DNA from: Gammaproteobacteria bacterium
GTDB lineage: Bacteria; Pseudomonadota; Gammaproteobacteria; Arenicellales; JAOTYS01
DNA: 17,670 nt
Reading direction: 5' to 3'
Assembly: GCA_029861795.1 (NCBI GenBank)
Contig: JAOTYS010000041.1
Location: 1 to 17,670, forward strand
Numbering within the stretch: the first letter of the stretch is position 1; each line of letters starts with the position of its first letter. The notes beneath the pieces were generated by a model. It saw only the letters and a program-made list of their open reading frames with translations, searched no databases and was not told the origin of the DNA. The translations under genes and the position numbers were made by a program. Of this stretch, positions 1-6,854 are shown piece after piece.

Positions 1-105
1 AACTTACCCCGGATTATTGATTGTTTCTGCGCTTGCACTAGAGCGTGCGCGACAATCAGAATGGTGTCCTATCTACCAGTATCGTTAATTAGGGGAGAGA
101 CTGCC

Positions 106-921
106 ATGACTGTTGAAGTCGAAAAGAACGGCTCAGTGTGGACTGTTATCCATAACCGTCCGCAGGCCCGCAATGCGATGGACCCGGAGAGTGCCGATGC
201 GCTCACCCAGGCATTTCTTGATTTTGATGCGGACGATGACGCGCGCGTCGCCGTATTCTATGGAGAAGGCGGAGCGTTCTGTGCTGGTTGGGATTTAAAA
301 TATGTCAGCACGCTCGATGAGGATTGTCCACTCGGGGAACTCGACATACCGCCGGCAGGTCCACGTGGAAACGGCGGCGAGATTCCCCGTGGTCCGTTGG
401 GACCGTCGCGTCTCGAACTGGACAAGCCGGTTATCGGAGCGATAGCCGGTCCTGCCGTAGCCGGCGGTATGGAACTTGCATTGTGGTGTGACTTCAGGGT
501 GATGCAGGAAGATGCCTATTTGGGCGTTTACTGCCGACGCTGGGGAGTACCGCTGATCGATGGCGGTACCGTTCGCCTACCCCGCATCGTTGGTCAAGGC
601 CGGGCACTTGAGATCATTTTGACAGGCCGTAAGGTAGCGGCAGACGAATGTCTTAGGCTCGGCTTGTGCGAGTATCTCGTGCCAAATGGTGAGGTGCGCG
701 CCACGGCGGAACAACTAGCGCACGACATTGCACGCTTCCCGCCAGTATGCGTCCGCGCGGACCGGCGCTCTGCGATTAAAAGTCAGGGCTTGCCGATCCG
801 TGACGCACTTATTCAGGAGTGGTACAACGGTCGCGAGGCGCTGGTCAAAGACGGCGTCGCTGGTGCCACCCGTTTCAAAGATGGCCTCGGCCGCCACGGC
901 GACTTTGACAAGATCGATTGA
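106..921 (+). CDS. Enoyl-CoA hydratase/isomerase (crotonase) family protein
   Basis: A 271-residue crotonase-fold protein, the usual length, expected to act on an acyl-CoA thioester in the cytoplasm. Visible family features are the N-terminal strand ending in NRPQARNAMD, the oxyanion-hole segment GGAFCAGWDL (residues 55-64), AGPAVAGGMELALWCDFRV (114-132) and the C-terminal helices. Glu123 in GGMEL matches Glu144 of rat crotonase. The position matching the second catalytic Glu164 is Cys143, in LGVYCRRWGVPLIDGG, so a classical two-glutamate hydratase mechanism is doubtful. I chose the ATG at 106 because AGGGGAGA (91-98) sits just upstream; the in-frame ATG at 61 has no such site and adds 15 unconserved residues. 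The gene appears monocistronic. The family is certain; the substrate and reaction are not. It does not resemble CaiD at the second active-site segment. Confidence 0.9.
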   Translation: MTVEVEKNGSVWTVIHNRPQARNAMDPESADALTQAFLDFDADDDARVAVFYGEGGAFCAGWDLKYVSTLDEDCPLGELDIPPAGPRGNGGEIPRGPLGPSRLELDKPVIGAIAGPAVAGGMELALWCDFRVMQEDAYLGVYCRRWGVPLIDGGTVRLPRIVGQGRALEIILTGRKVAADECLRLGLCEYLVPNGEVRATAEQLAHDIARFPPVCVRADRRSAIKSQGLPIRDALIQEWYNGREALVKDGVAGATRFKDGLGRHGDFDKID

Positions 922-1097
922 CTACTCAATAGATTCCGGCAGCGCCTTGCTTACAGATGCCTTGCCGGCGAACACTTCGTATTATGTATATGCCGTGGGC
1001 CTGATTGCAGTGATTTCAGTGCGAGACTTGTGCGCATCGCTGGAATAAAGCATCCATCGAATAATGTCGCGTTTCAACTTGTCAGATCGGCAACTTT

Positions 1098-1126
1098 GCG
1101 CTGAAACCCCGAGTTAGCGCTTGGGG
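1098..1126 (+). promoter_or_regulatory. Mutually exclusive hairpins between two genes (possible weak terminator)
   Basis: CCCCGAG (1107-1113) can pair with CTTGGGG (1120-1126) across a 6-nt loop with one G-T wobble. A competing stem pairs GCGCT (1098-1102) with AGCGC (1116-1120). Only a short CCTCTTT follows, so an intrinsic terminator for the crotonase gene would be weak. The remaining sequence between 922 and 1167 shows nothing else I can support. Confidence 0.25.
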
Positions 1127-1167
1127 CCTCTTTAGAAACCCCACGAGCTTGATCCGGCGAAATTGCT

Positions 1168-2019
1168 GTGACTACCTTACCTTCACCCTGCCGCCTCTCG
1201 GTTTTTCTGTCACGTAAGACAAATGTGGGTGTCGTGCTGCGTCGTGGACCGAGCGAATGGACGCAATTGATTCGCTGGGATCGTAAGACTGATCGCTTTA
1301 CACTAGGGCAATGGTTTCACGGCCGTGTTTACGAACGCAGGTGTGACCTTTCACCGAATGGAGAATTATTTATCTATTTCGCTGCCAAGCACGGTCCGCG
1401 CCAGCACACAGAGGAGGATATTGGAGAGGCATGGACGGCGATTTCAAAGCCACCTTATTTCACGGCCCTTGCCCTTTGGCCCAATCTTGGTAGTTGGTAT
1501 GGTGGCGGTGTGTTTGTAAAGGACAACACGGTTCTTTTGGATGTCACCTGCAACCCTGAACCCCATCCAGATTTTCGCCCACATAAGCTCAAGATTCGTC
1601 CCTTGCCCGGCGAGAGCGCTCCTTGGGAGCAGCGATTGTTGCGCGACGGTTGGCAGTTAGTCGAACGTGGTTTTGATCCACGCACTCATCGGAGAGTCGG
1701 GGCAAAAGAGATTTGGGAGAAGCAACATCCAAGCTTGCCGGTTAAGCTTTGTCGCCAGGTTGAAGATGTCGATTTTAAACGATTTGGTGGGCCCTATCTT
1801 GATACGCTCTGGCTTGAGGTGGATGACGAATTGGTCCCTCTTGAACACGCCACGTGGGCCGATTGGGAGTGCTGGGACAGATTGGTGTTCGTTCGCGATG
1901 GACGTTTGTTTGCGGCATCGCTCGACGGCACCAGCCTGACTGCCATCGAGTTGTTCGACTTCAATCCTAACGAGCCGCAGCAAGTTGAGACACCGAACTG
2001 GGCACGTAGATGGTCCTGA
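1168..2019 (+). CDS. Conserved-looking protein of unknown function, Trp-rich
   Basis: A 283-residue protein I cannot assign to a named family. It lacks a signal peptide and membrane segments, so it is probably cytoplasmic. It is rich in Trp, Arg and aromatic residues. The N-terminal part (about residues 10-75) alternates short predicted strands: VGVVLRRGPSEWTQLIRWD, then FTLGQWFHGRVYERRCDLSPNGELFIYFAAKHG. The SPNGELFIYF segment resembles a beta-propeller blade. The C-terminal part (about 215-270) again has short strand pairs ending VFVRDGRLFAASLDG, also blade-like, so a small beta-rich fold is plausible. The start is GTG at 1168 with no clear Shine-Dalgarno; no in-frame ATG lies nearby. It ends 60 bases before the convergent BKACE gene. 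Coding status is supported by length and coherent composition; function is unknown. Confidence 0.72.
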   Translation: MTTLPSPCRLSVFLSRKTNVGVVLRRGPSEWTQLIRWDRKTDRFTLGQWFHGRVYERRCDLSPNGELFIYFAAKHGPRQHTEEDIGEAWTAISKPPYFTALALWPNLGSWYGGGVFVKDNTVLLDVTCNPEPHPDFRPHKLKIRPLPGESAPWEQRLLRDGWQLVERGFDPRTHRRVGAKEIWEKQHPSLPVKLCRQVEDVDFKRFGGPYLDTLWLEVDDELVPLEHATWADWECWDRLVFVRDGRLFAASLDGTSLTAIELFDFNPNEPQQVETPNWARRWS

Positions 2020-2079
2020 GTTACGTGCGATGGTCTTGTTCTAGTAGCTTCGGTGGTCCAAGAACGGGCGGTCGATAAG

Positions 2080-3012
2080 TCAAAAGGCCACCGCATCCCC
2101 ACCCTTCAGCCCCAATCGTTGCCGGGCCTCGGTGGGTGTTGCCACTTCCAGGGATAGCGACTCGATGATGTTTCGGATCTTTGCCACTTGCTCGGCGTTG
2201 CTTTTGGCAAGTTGTCCCTTGGCGATGTACAGACTGTCTTCCAGACCGACACGGAGATTTCCTCCCATTATGGCGGCCTGCGTACAAAACGGTAATTGAT
2301 GTCGACCGGCCGCGAGCACTGACCACTCGTGATCTTCACCGAATAATCGAAGTGCGATATGACGCATATGCACCAGGTTGTCTATGTCGGCGCCAGTACC
2401 CCCCAAGATGCCGAAGATAGTTTGAATAAACAACGGCGGTTTAATCAGTCCACGATCTAGGAAATGTGACAGATTATACAAGTGCGCCGTGTCGTAACAT
2501 TCAAACTCAAAACGAGTGCCGTGCCCTTCACCGAGCTCCTTCAAGATGCGTTCGATGTCGCCGAAGGTATTTCTGAAGATGAAGTCACGTGTACTCTCAA
2601 GATACTGTGGCTCCCAGTCATATTTCCATGTATCGAATTTTTCGACGACGGGAAACAAGCCGAAATTCATGGAGCCCATGTTTAGTGATGCCATCTCCGG
2701 GCTTGCGGTCAGGGCGCCGGCGAGCCGCTGTTCCAGCGTCATGCCTAATCCTCCACCCGTAGTAATGTTCACCACGGAATCGCACTGTTGTTTGATGCGT
2801 GGCAAGAACTCCATAAACACTTTGGGATCGGGGGTCGGTCGACCGCTCTCCGGATCACGGGCGTGCAGGTGCAGTATGGCGGCGCCTTGCTCCGCCGCAG
2901 CGACGGCTTGCTCGGCAATCTCGCTCGGTGTGATGGGTAAATGCGGCGACATGGTGGGTGTGTGCACACCACCTGTCACCGCGCACGAGATAATGACCTT
3001 ATTCCCCGTCAT
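2080..3012 (-). CDS. BKACE family (DUF849) beta-keto acid cleavage enzyme
   Basis: A 310-residue TIM-barrel enzyme of the BKACE/Kce family, which condenses a beta-keto acid with acetyl-CoA to give acetoacetate and a new CoA ester. Characterised subgroups act on 3-keto-5-aminohexanoate, dehydrocarnitine and others. The zinc-binding HxH is visible in ILHLHARDP (His48, His50), and the conserved late Glu in GGNLRVGLEDS (Glu258). VNITTGGGLG (81-90) is a further barrel-strand motif. The N-terminal AVTGGVHTPTMSPHLPITP is typical of one BKACE subgroup. I chose ATG at 3012 because GGAG lies 6 nt upstream; an upstream in-frame TTG at 3027 would bury that site. The gene follows the GNAT gene by 36 nt on the same strand, suggesting co-transcription. 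Family is secure; the keto-acid substrate cannot be read from sequence. Confidence 0.93.
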   Translation of the reverse strand: MTGNKVIISCAVTGGVHTPTMSPHLPITPSEIAEQAVAAAEQGAAILHLHARDPESGRPTPDPKVFMEFLPRIKQQCDSVVNITTGGGLGMTLEQRLAGALTASPEMASLNMGSMNFGLFPVVEKFDTWKYDWEPQYLESTRDFIFRNTFGDIERILKELGEGHGTRFEFECYDTAHLYNLSHFLDRGLIKPPLFIQTIFGILGGTGADIDNLVHMRHIALRLFGEDHEWSVLAAGRHQLPFCTQAAIMGGNLRVGLEDSLYIAKGQLAKSNAEQVAKIRNIIESLSLEVATPTEARQRLGLKGGDAVAF

Positions 3013-3048
3013 CTGATTCTCCGTCAAGCTTAAGTGTGTAGTTCATAG

Positions 3049-3510
3049 TTAATACATCAGCGATCCTAGCGTCTTGTAGATTATGTGACGGACCGCATGA
3101 TGAAAGTATCTATCTTGTGATTCTCCTGTTATCCGATAAGACTCAGTGATAATGATGAGATCTTTGCTTATGCACCAACCAAGAGAGTTGTAATAATCGG
3201 TCAGTGGACCAATTTTGGCATACAAATATAAGAGGTCATGGCCACGAGCAAGGGCGGCAGCAACGGTCGCTTCGATCAATTGACTTCCAACGCCGCATCC
3301 CCGATAAGTAGGCACAACATACAAACTAGACAACCACGGGGTGTAGCCTTCTTCAGTTTCAAGGTCGCAATCGACCAGTAACGAGACGCCCACTTCTCGA
3401 CACCAGGCCTCGGTGTCTCCAAGGGTATAGCCTTGTTCCCTGCCCCACTCCTGGCTCAACCATTTCGCAACCACTTTGATTTCAGGTGAGTCGGATTTCA
3501 GATGTTCCAT
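3049..3510 (-). CDS. GNAT family N-acetyltransferase
   Basis: A 153-residue protein (161 if translation begins at TTG 3534) of the acetyl-CoA-dependent GNAT fold. The acetyl-CoA pyrophosphate-binding motif A is clear: LSSLYVVPTYRGCGVGSQLIE (about 60-80), containing R-G-x-G-x-G. It is followed by the helix TVAAALARGHDLLYLYA and the motif-B segment LTDYYNSLGW (103-112), as in aminoglycoside/small-molecule GNATs. The start is uncertain: ATG 3510, GTG 3531 and TTG 3534 are all in frame, with no convincing Shine-Dalgarno for any. The 3' part is more AT-rich than neighbouring genes. It is the first gene of a probable two-gene unit with the BKACE gene. The acetyl acceptor is unknown; a small amine from the same pathway is only a guess. 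Confidence 0.85.
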   Translation of the reverse strand: MEHLKSDSPEIKVVAKWLSQEWGREQGYTLGDTEAWCREVGVSLLVDCDLETEEGYTPWLSSLYVVPTYRGCGVGSQLIEATVAAALARGHDLLYLYAKIGPLTDYYNSLGWCISKDLIIITESYRITGESQDRYFHHAVRHIIYKTLGSLMY

Positions 3511-3534
3511 GTTCGGGCGCCGCTCAGTCACCAA

Positions 3535-3751
3535 ATCTATTCCGTGTTTGGGAGCTTGCTACTATGAGCACAATCTCGTGTGTAATGGCTAAATCGATGA
3601 TCTGATGCATTCTAGATCTGTCGTAACGTCATCTCACGTCGTCGGTTTGTAGAATAGAATTAACATTATTAATGTCTTGTAACCTATTATTTGTTAAGTA
3701 ATTAAATTATTTGCATCTTAGTCAAACCCGGTGAAGTTCAATACCGGCACG
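3535..3751. promoter_or_regulatory. AT-rich intergenic region upstream of the GNAT-BKACE unit
   Basis: This 217-nt gap separates the end of the cyclase gene from the start of the GNAT gene, both on the minus strand. Bases 3640-3720 are strikingly AT-rich and hold short perfect inverted repeats: ACATT-ATT-AATGT (3663-3675) and TAATT-A-AATTA (3699-3709). A promoter for GNAT-BKACE should lie here, but no hexamer pair at good spacing stands out. Just after the cyclase stop codon, CCGGT (3728-3732) pairs with ACCGG (3743-3747) across a 10-nt loop. On the minus strand this is followed by GTTTGACT, a weak terminator candidate. Confidence 0.35.
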
Positions 3752-6700
3752 CTACCGCTCGCTGGATCCGCCGCCAACGGAGGTGGTCAGACGGTCCAAC
3801 GCACGTCGCAGAACGATCGCTGCTTGGCTCTTTTCGTCGCTGGACATGGCGTCGAGATCAAGGTCGAGCTTCAGGTTGTTAAGCTCTTCGCAGATGCGTT
3901 GACGGTCTTGGCCAAGGTTGTCGTAGGAATCCACGACCTGATACGTGGCTACAGGATAGGCAATGCCTTTTACCTCGATTTGACCCCGCTCCTCACAATG
4001 AATCTCATTTTGGACATGCGCAAAGGTTTCATAGGAAATGAGGATCTCGCCGGGGGTGGCGGCGGATTCGAGGCGAGAGGCGAGATTCACGCCGCCGCCG
4101 ATAATGGTGTAGTCCATTCGGTCCTCGCTACCGAAGTTTCCAACAGTACAGTATCCCGTGTTGATGCCGATCCGGCATCGCAAAGGTTTCTCTATGCCCG
4201 ATGCCCGCCAAACGCCTTGTAGTTCCTGTAACCTTTGGCGCATTGCGATGGCCATCTTGACGCATGCAAGCGCATCTTGTTTGACGCCCCGCGTCTCTGG
4301 ATCGCCAAAAAAAATCACGATGGCGTCACCCACGTATTTATCGATTGTCGCGCCGTGTGCCAGCGCGATCTGCGACATCTCGGTGAGATAGTGGTTCAGT
4401 AGTTGTGATAGGTCCTCGGATTCCAGTCTGTCTGCTGTCTCTGTAAAACCCGCTATGTCCGAGAAGAAGACCGTTAGTTTCTTACGACGGCTCGCAACTT
4501 TGACCTCTTGTTTTCCACTGAAAATCGACTCATAGACTTGAGGAGATAAATACTTTGCCAGTTGGTTGGATAGCAGTTCCAACGCGTTTGACTTTTCGGC
4601 GAGCTCTTCCTCGTGTTGCTTCATTTCTGTGATATCTGAATAGACGGCCACTGTGCCGCCGTCTTCAGTCTTGCGCTCACTCACAAGGATCCAACGCCCG
4701 TCACCACGCTGTTGCACGTGTGGCTCGCCCGGTTCACGGTGCTGCGCCAGTCGCTGTTCAAGCCACTCCTCCACCCGATCCTGAGCGTCTTTGACGTATC
4801 CGCGCTCCGCAGCTCGGCGAATGATGCTCTCAAACGTCATTCCAGGGGCAATCTCATCGGCAATACCCGGATACAACAGCGTACGATATTTCTCGTTGCA
4901 TACGATTAGACGATCCTCGTTGTCATAAAGCGAGAACGCCTCGGATATGCTCTCGATAGCATCCGTTAGTCGGCGACGGCCTTCACGAATCTCCATGAGG
5001 TTCGACTGCTGTACCTCGATAGCGGTATCGCGAAATACACCAAGTGCCTGGGCCATGCGGCCAATCTCATCACGTCGCTCACGAGCGGGTATGTCGACTG
5101 TAGTGTCACCGGCTGCAAGCTCGGTCATGGCTGTGGTGATGTTTTCCAGGGGCCTTACGACCCGGGGTGCTACGTAGAGCACCACGATGAGGACAGCGCC
5201 AGCGAGGCTCACCGCCGTTATTGCAACAAGCAGTATGTTGCCCTCATTGATTGCCTTGGTGGCACGAAGGGCAGCATCGTCGCTGCTGGTTTGTGCTGTG
5301 CTCACAAGGCCAGCAACTTCATCACCAAGTAGAACGGCTAATGAACGCGCGTCCTGCAGCAAGCTTTCCGCGGTCGCGATCTGGCGCAACTCTTGCTCGC
5401 GAAAGCTGAATAACCCATCGTCACCCGAGCCGAAGGCCACCAGGGCCCCGGCGCCATTGCGAATCGCGTCGCTGCTCACCTCGCTAGGTAGCTGCTCCAG
5501 TTGCTCATCGATATGGCTCGCGGCAGCGACAAATCGTTCGCGGATCGGCTGAATCAGCGAGGCGTCTGGGACGTTCGCCGCCTCGGCAACCAGCCCTGCA
5601 GCAAGATTGGCCTCGGCCCTCAGTGCAAGCAGGATATGGAGGGTATTTACCCCGCCATCAATTAAATCGTTGATCGCCTCATTGCTTTGTGCCGTTAGGT
5701 CCTCGGCGCTGATCACCAGATCAAACATCGCGTCATCCACCATTGGTGTGAGCATGGCGAGAAGCGTTTGGTGCGCATCCTTGGCGGTTTCCGCCATTGT
5801 CTCGCGTTTAACGTTCAGGGATTCCCAGGTAGAAGCGCTGGCGCGTAACTCGCGCTCGCGCAGTTCAAACATGCTGTCGTCACCCGCCCCGAGGGCCAGC
5901 AGGGCATCCATCGCATGTTGAAGCTCTTGTTGTTCAGGAAGATCGGTGAGTTGGTCCAGGCTCCGCTCGACCGTTGCTGCCGCGGTAACAAAGCGTTCAT
6001 GGATCGGCTGGATCAAGGAGGGGTCCGTGACATTCGCTGCTTCGGCAAGCAGTCCGGCGGCAAGGTTAATTTCGGCGTTGACCGTGAGCAGCGGATGGAT
6101 CGTGCTGACACCGCCCTCGACTAGATCGGTGATCGCCTCCGTGCTTGTTGCCGTCGCCTCCTCGCCGCTGATGATCAAATCGAAAACCGCATCGTCGACT
6201 ACCGGCTCTAACGCACTGATGAATTCATCGTGCGCTGCCGCTATTTCTGTGACGGTTTCTTCTCGTTGGACCTTAAGCTGCAACCGCTGTTGGACAGCGG
6301 TATCAAGCTCGTTTAATTTCGCCGTCATCTTTTCGCGAACATCTGTAAGCTTACTGGTTCTATCTGGTGCAATCCCGGCGGCCTCCAGCGATTGCGTCAG
6401 CGTGACCAATGTCCGTACACGCTCTTCCAGGCTTTGCCGCACTGATGTGCGCTCATGTTGGTTTGTACTCGCCATGAGAGATGGTGCGATTGCTGCGATT
6501 TCGGCGCTCTTCTCGGCGAGATGTAGGGACGTCACCATGGCGGGAACACTCTTTTTGTTGATGCGATCAACCGATCGCCCGATCGAACCGAAGGCGTACC
6601 ATGCGATCGTGCCGGCAAGCGCTGTTAGTCCGGCCATGCCGCAGAAAGCGACAAAGAGTTTGGTCTTAATGCCGAAGATGGAGTGGGGAGCGGATTTAGC

Positions 6701-6778
6701 CGCTTTGACCTCAGTCACTCCATCTACACGCTCGACGCTCGCCTGAGCAGCTAACTTGTCTGCTGCATCAGTCATCAT
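3752..6778 (-). CDS. Membrane-bound class III adenylate cyclase with duplicated ectodomain, HAMP and PAS
   Basis: A 1008-residue inner-membrane receptor cyclase predicted to make cAMP. In order: cytoplasmic tail (1-38), TM1 (about 41-63), predicted periplasmic helical region (about 66-510), TM2 (about 514-536), HAMP (540-590), PAS-like domain (603-718), coiled coil (718-740), class III cyclase domain (about 765-950) and a charged C-tail. Catalytic residues are present: metal-binding Asp774 (FFSDIAGFT) and Asp818 (KYVGDA), adenine-selecting Lys814, Thr891 seven residues before Asn898, and Arg902 (NLASRLE). Lys plus Thr marks a class IIIb-type adenylate, not guanylate, cyclase. Residues 171-315 and 324-468 are tandem copies at a constant offset of 153 without gaps. 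The gene lies 76 nt after the binding-protein gene on the same strand. Two adjacent ATGs begin it, with only a weak Shine-Dalgarno. Confidence 0.94.
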   Translation of the reverse strand: MMTDAADKLAAQASVERVDGVTEVKAAKSAPHSIFGIKTKLFVAFCGMAGLTALAGTIAWYAFGSIGRSVDRINKKSVPAMVTSLHLAEKSAEIAAIAPSLMASTNQHERTSVRQSLEERVRTLVTLTQSLEAAGIAPDRTSKLTDVREKMTAKLNELDTAVQQRLQLKVQREETVTEIAAAHDEFISALEPVVDDAVFDLIISGEEATATSTEAITDLVEGGVSTIHPLLTVNAEINLAAGLLAEAANVTDPSLIQPIHERFVTAAATVERSLDQLTDLPEQQELQHAMDALLALGAGDDSMFELRERELRASASTWESLNVKRETMAETAKDAHQTLLAMLTPMVDDAMFDLVISAEDLTAQSNEAINDLIDGGVNTLHILLALRAEANLAAGLVAEAANVPDASLIQPIRERFVAAASHIDEQLEQLPSEVSSDAIRNGAGALVAFGSGDDGLFSFREQELRQIATAESLLQDARSLAVLLGDEVAGLVSTAQTSSDDAALRATKAINEGNILLVAITAVSLAGAVLIVVLYVAPRVVRPLENITTAMTELAAGDTTVDIPARERRDEIGRMAQALGVFRDTAIEVQQSNLMEIREGRRRLTDAIESISEAFSLYDNEDRLIVCNEKYRTLLYPGIADEIAPGMTFESIIRRAAERGYVKDAQDRVEEWLEQRLAQHREPGEPHVQQRGDGRWILVSERKTEDGGTVAVYSDITEMKQHEEELAEKSNALELLSNQLAKYLSPQVYESIFSGKQEVKVASRRKKLTVFFSDIAGFTETADRLESEDLSQLLNHYLTEMSQIALAHGATIDKYVGDAIVIFFGDPETRGVKQDALACVKMAIAMRQRLQELQGVWRASGIEKPLRCRIGINTGYCTVGNFGSEDRMDYTIIGGGVNLASRLESAATPGEILISYETFAHVQNEIHCEERGQIEVKGIAYPVATYQVVDSYDNLGQDRQRICEELNNLKLDLDLDAMSSDEKSQAAIVLRRALDRLTTSVGGGSSER

Positions 6779-6835
6779 TGGTCGTCATCCGTTTCCCAGC
6801 GGTAATTGAGAGACACGTCGGTGCGTATTACGCCA

Positions 6836-6852
6836 TGCCTCTATCGGAGGCA
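6836..6852 (-). promoter_or_regulatory. Intercistronic hairpin between binding-protein and cyclase genes
   Basis: TGCCTC (6836-6841) pairs perfectly with GAGGCA (6847-6852) across a 5-nt loop, directly after the binding-protein stop codon. No T-run follows on the minus strand, so it is not a typical intrinsic terminator. It could protect the upstream message end and so favour binding protein over cyclase, as hairpins do after other binding-protein genes. That role is inference. Confidence 0.35.
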
Positions 6853-6854
6853 GT

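Noticed and set aside
2957..2970. Perfect palindrome GGTGTG-TG-CACACC
   Set aside because: Falls inside BKACE codons for the conserved GGVHT segment, so the protein sequence explains it well enough.
2516..3016. Open frame of 166 codons on the plus strand
   Set aside because: Antisense to the BKACE gene, which has clear catalytic motifs; no plausible ribosome binding site or family pattern.
5946..6746. Open frame of 266 codons on the plus strand
   Set aside because: Lies wholly antisense to the cyclase ectodomain; Ser/Ala/Arg-rich composition is typical of a mirror frame of a high-GC helical gene.
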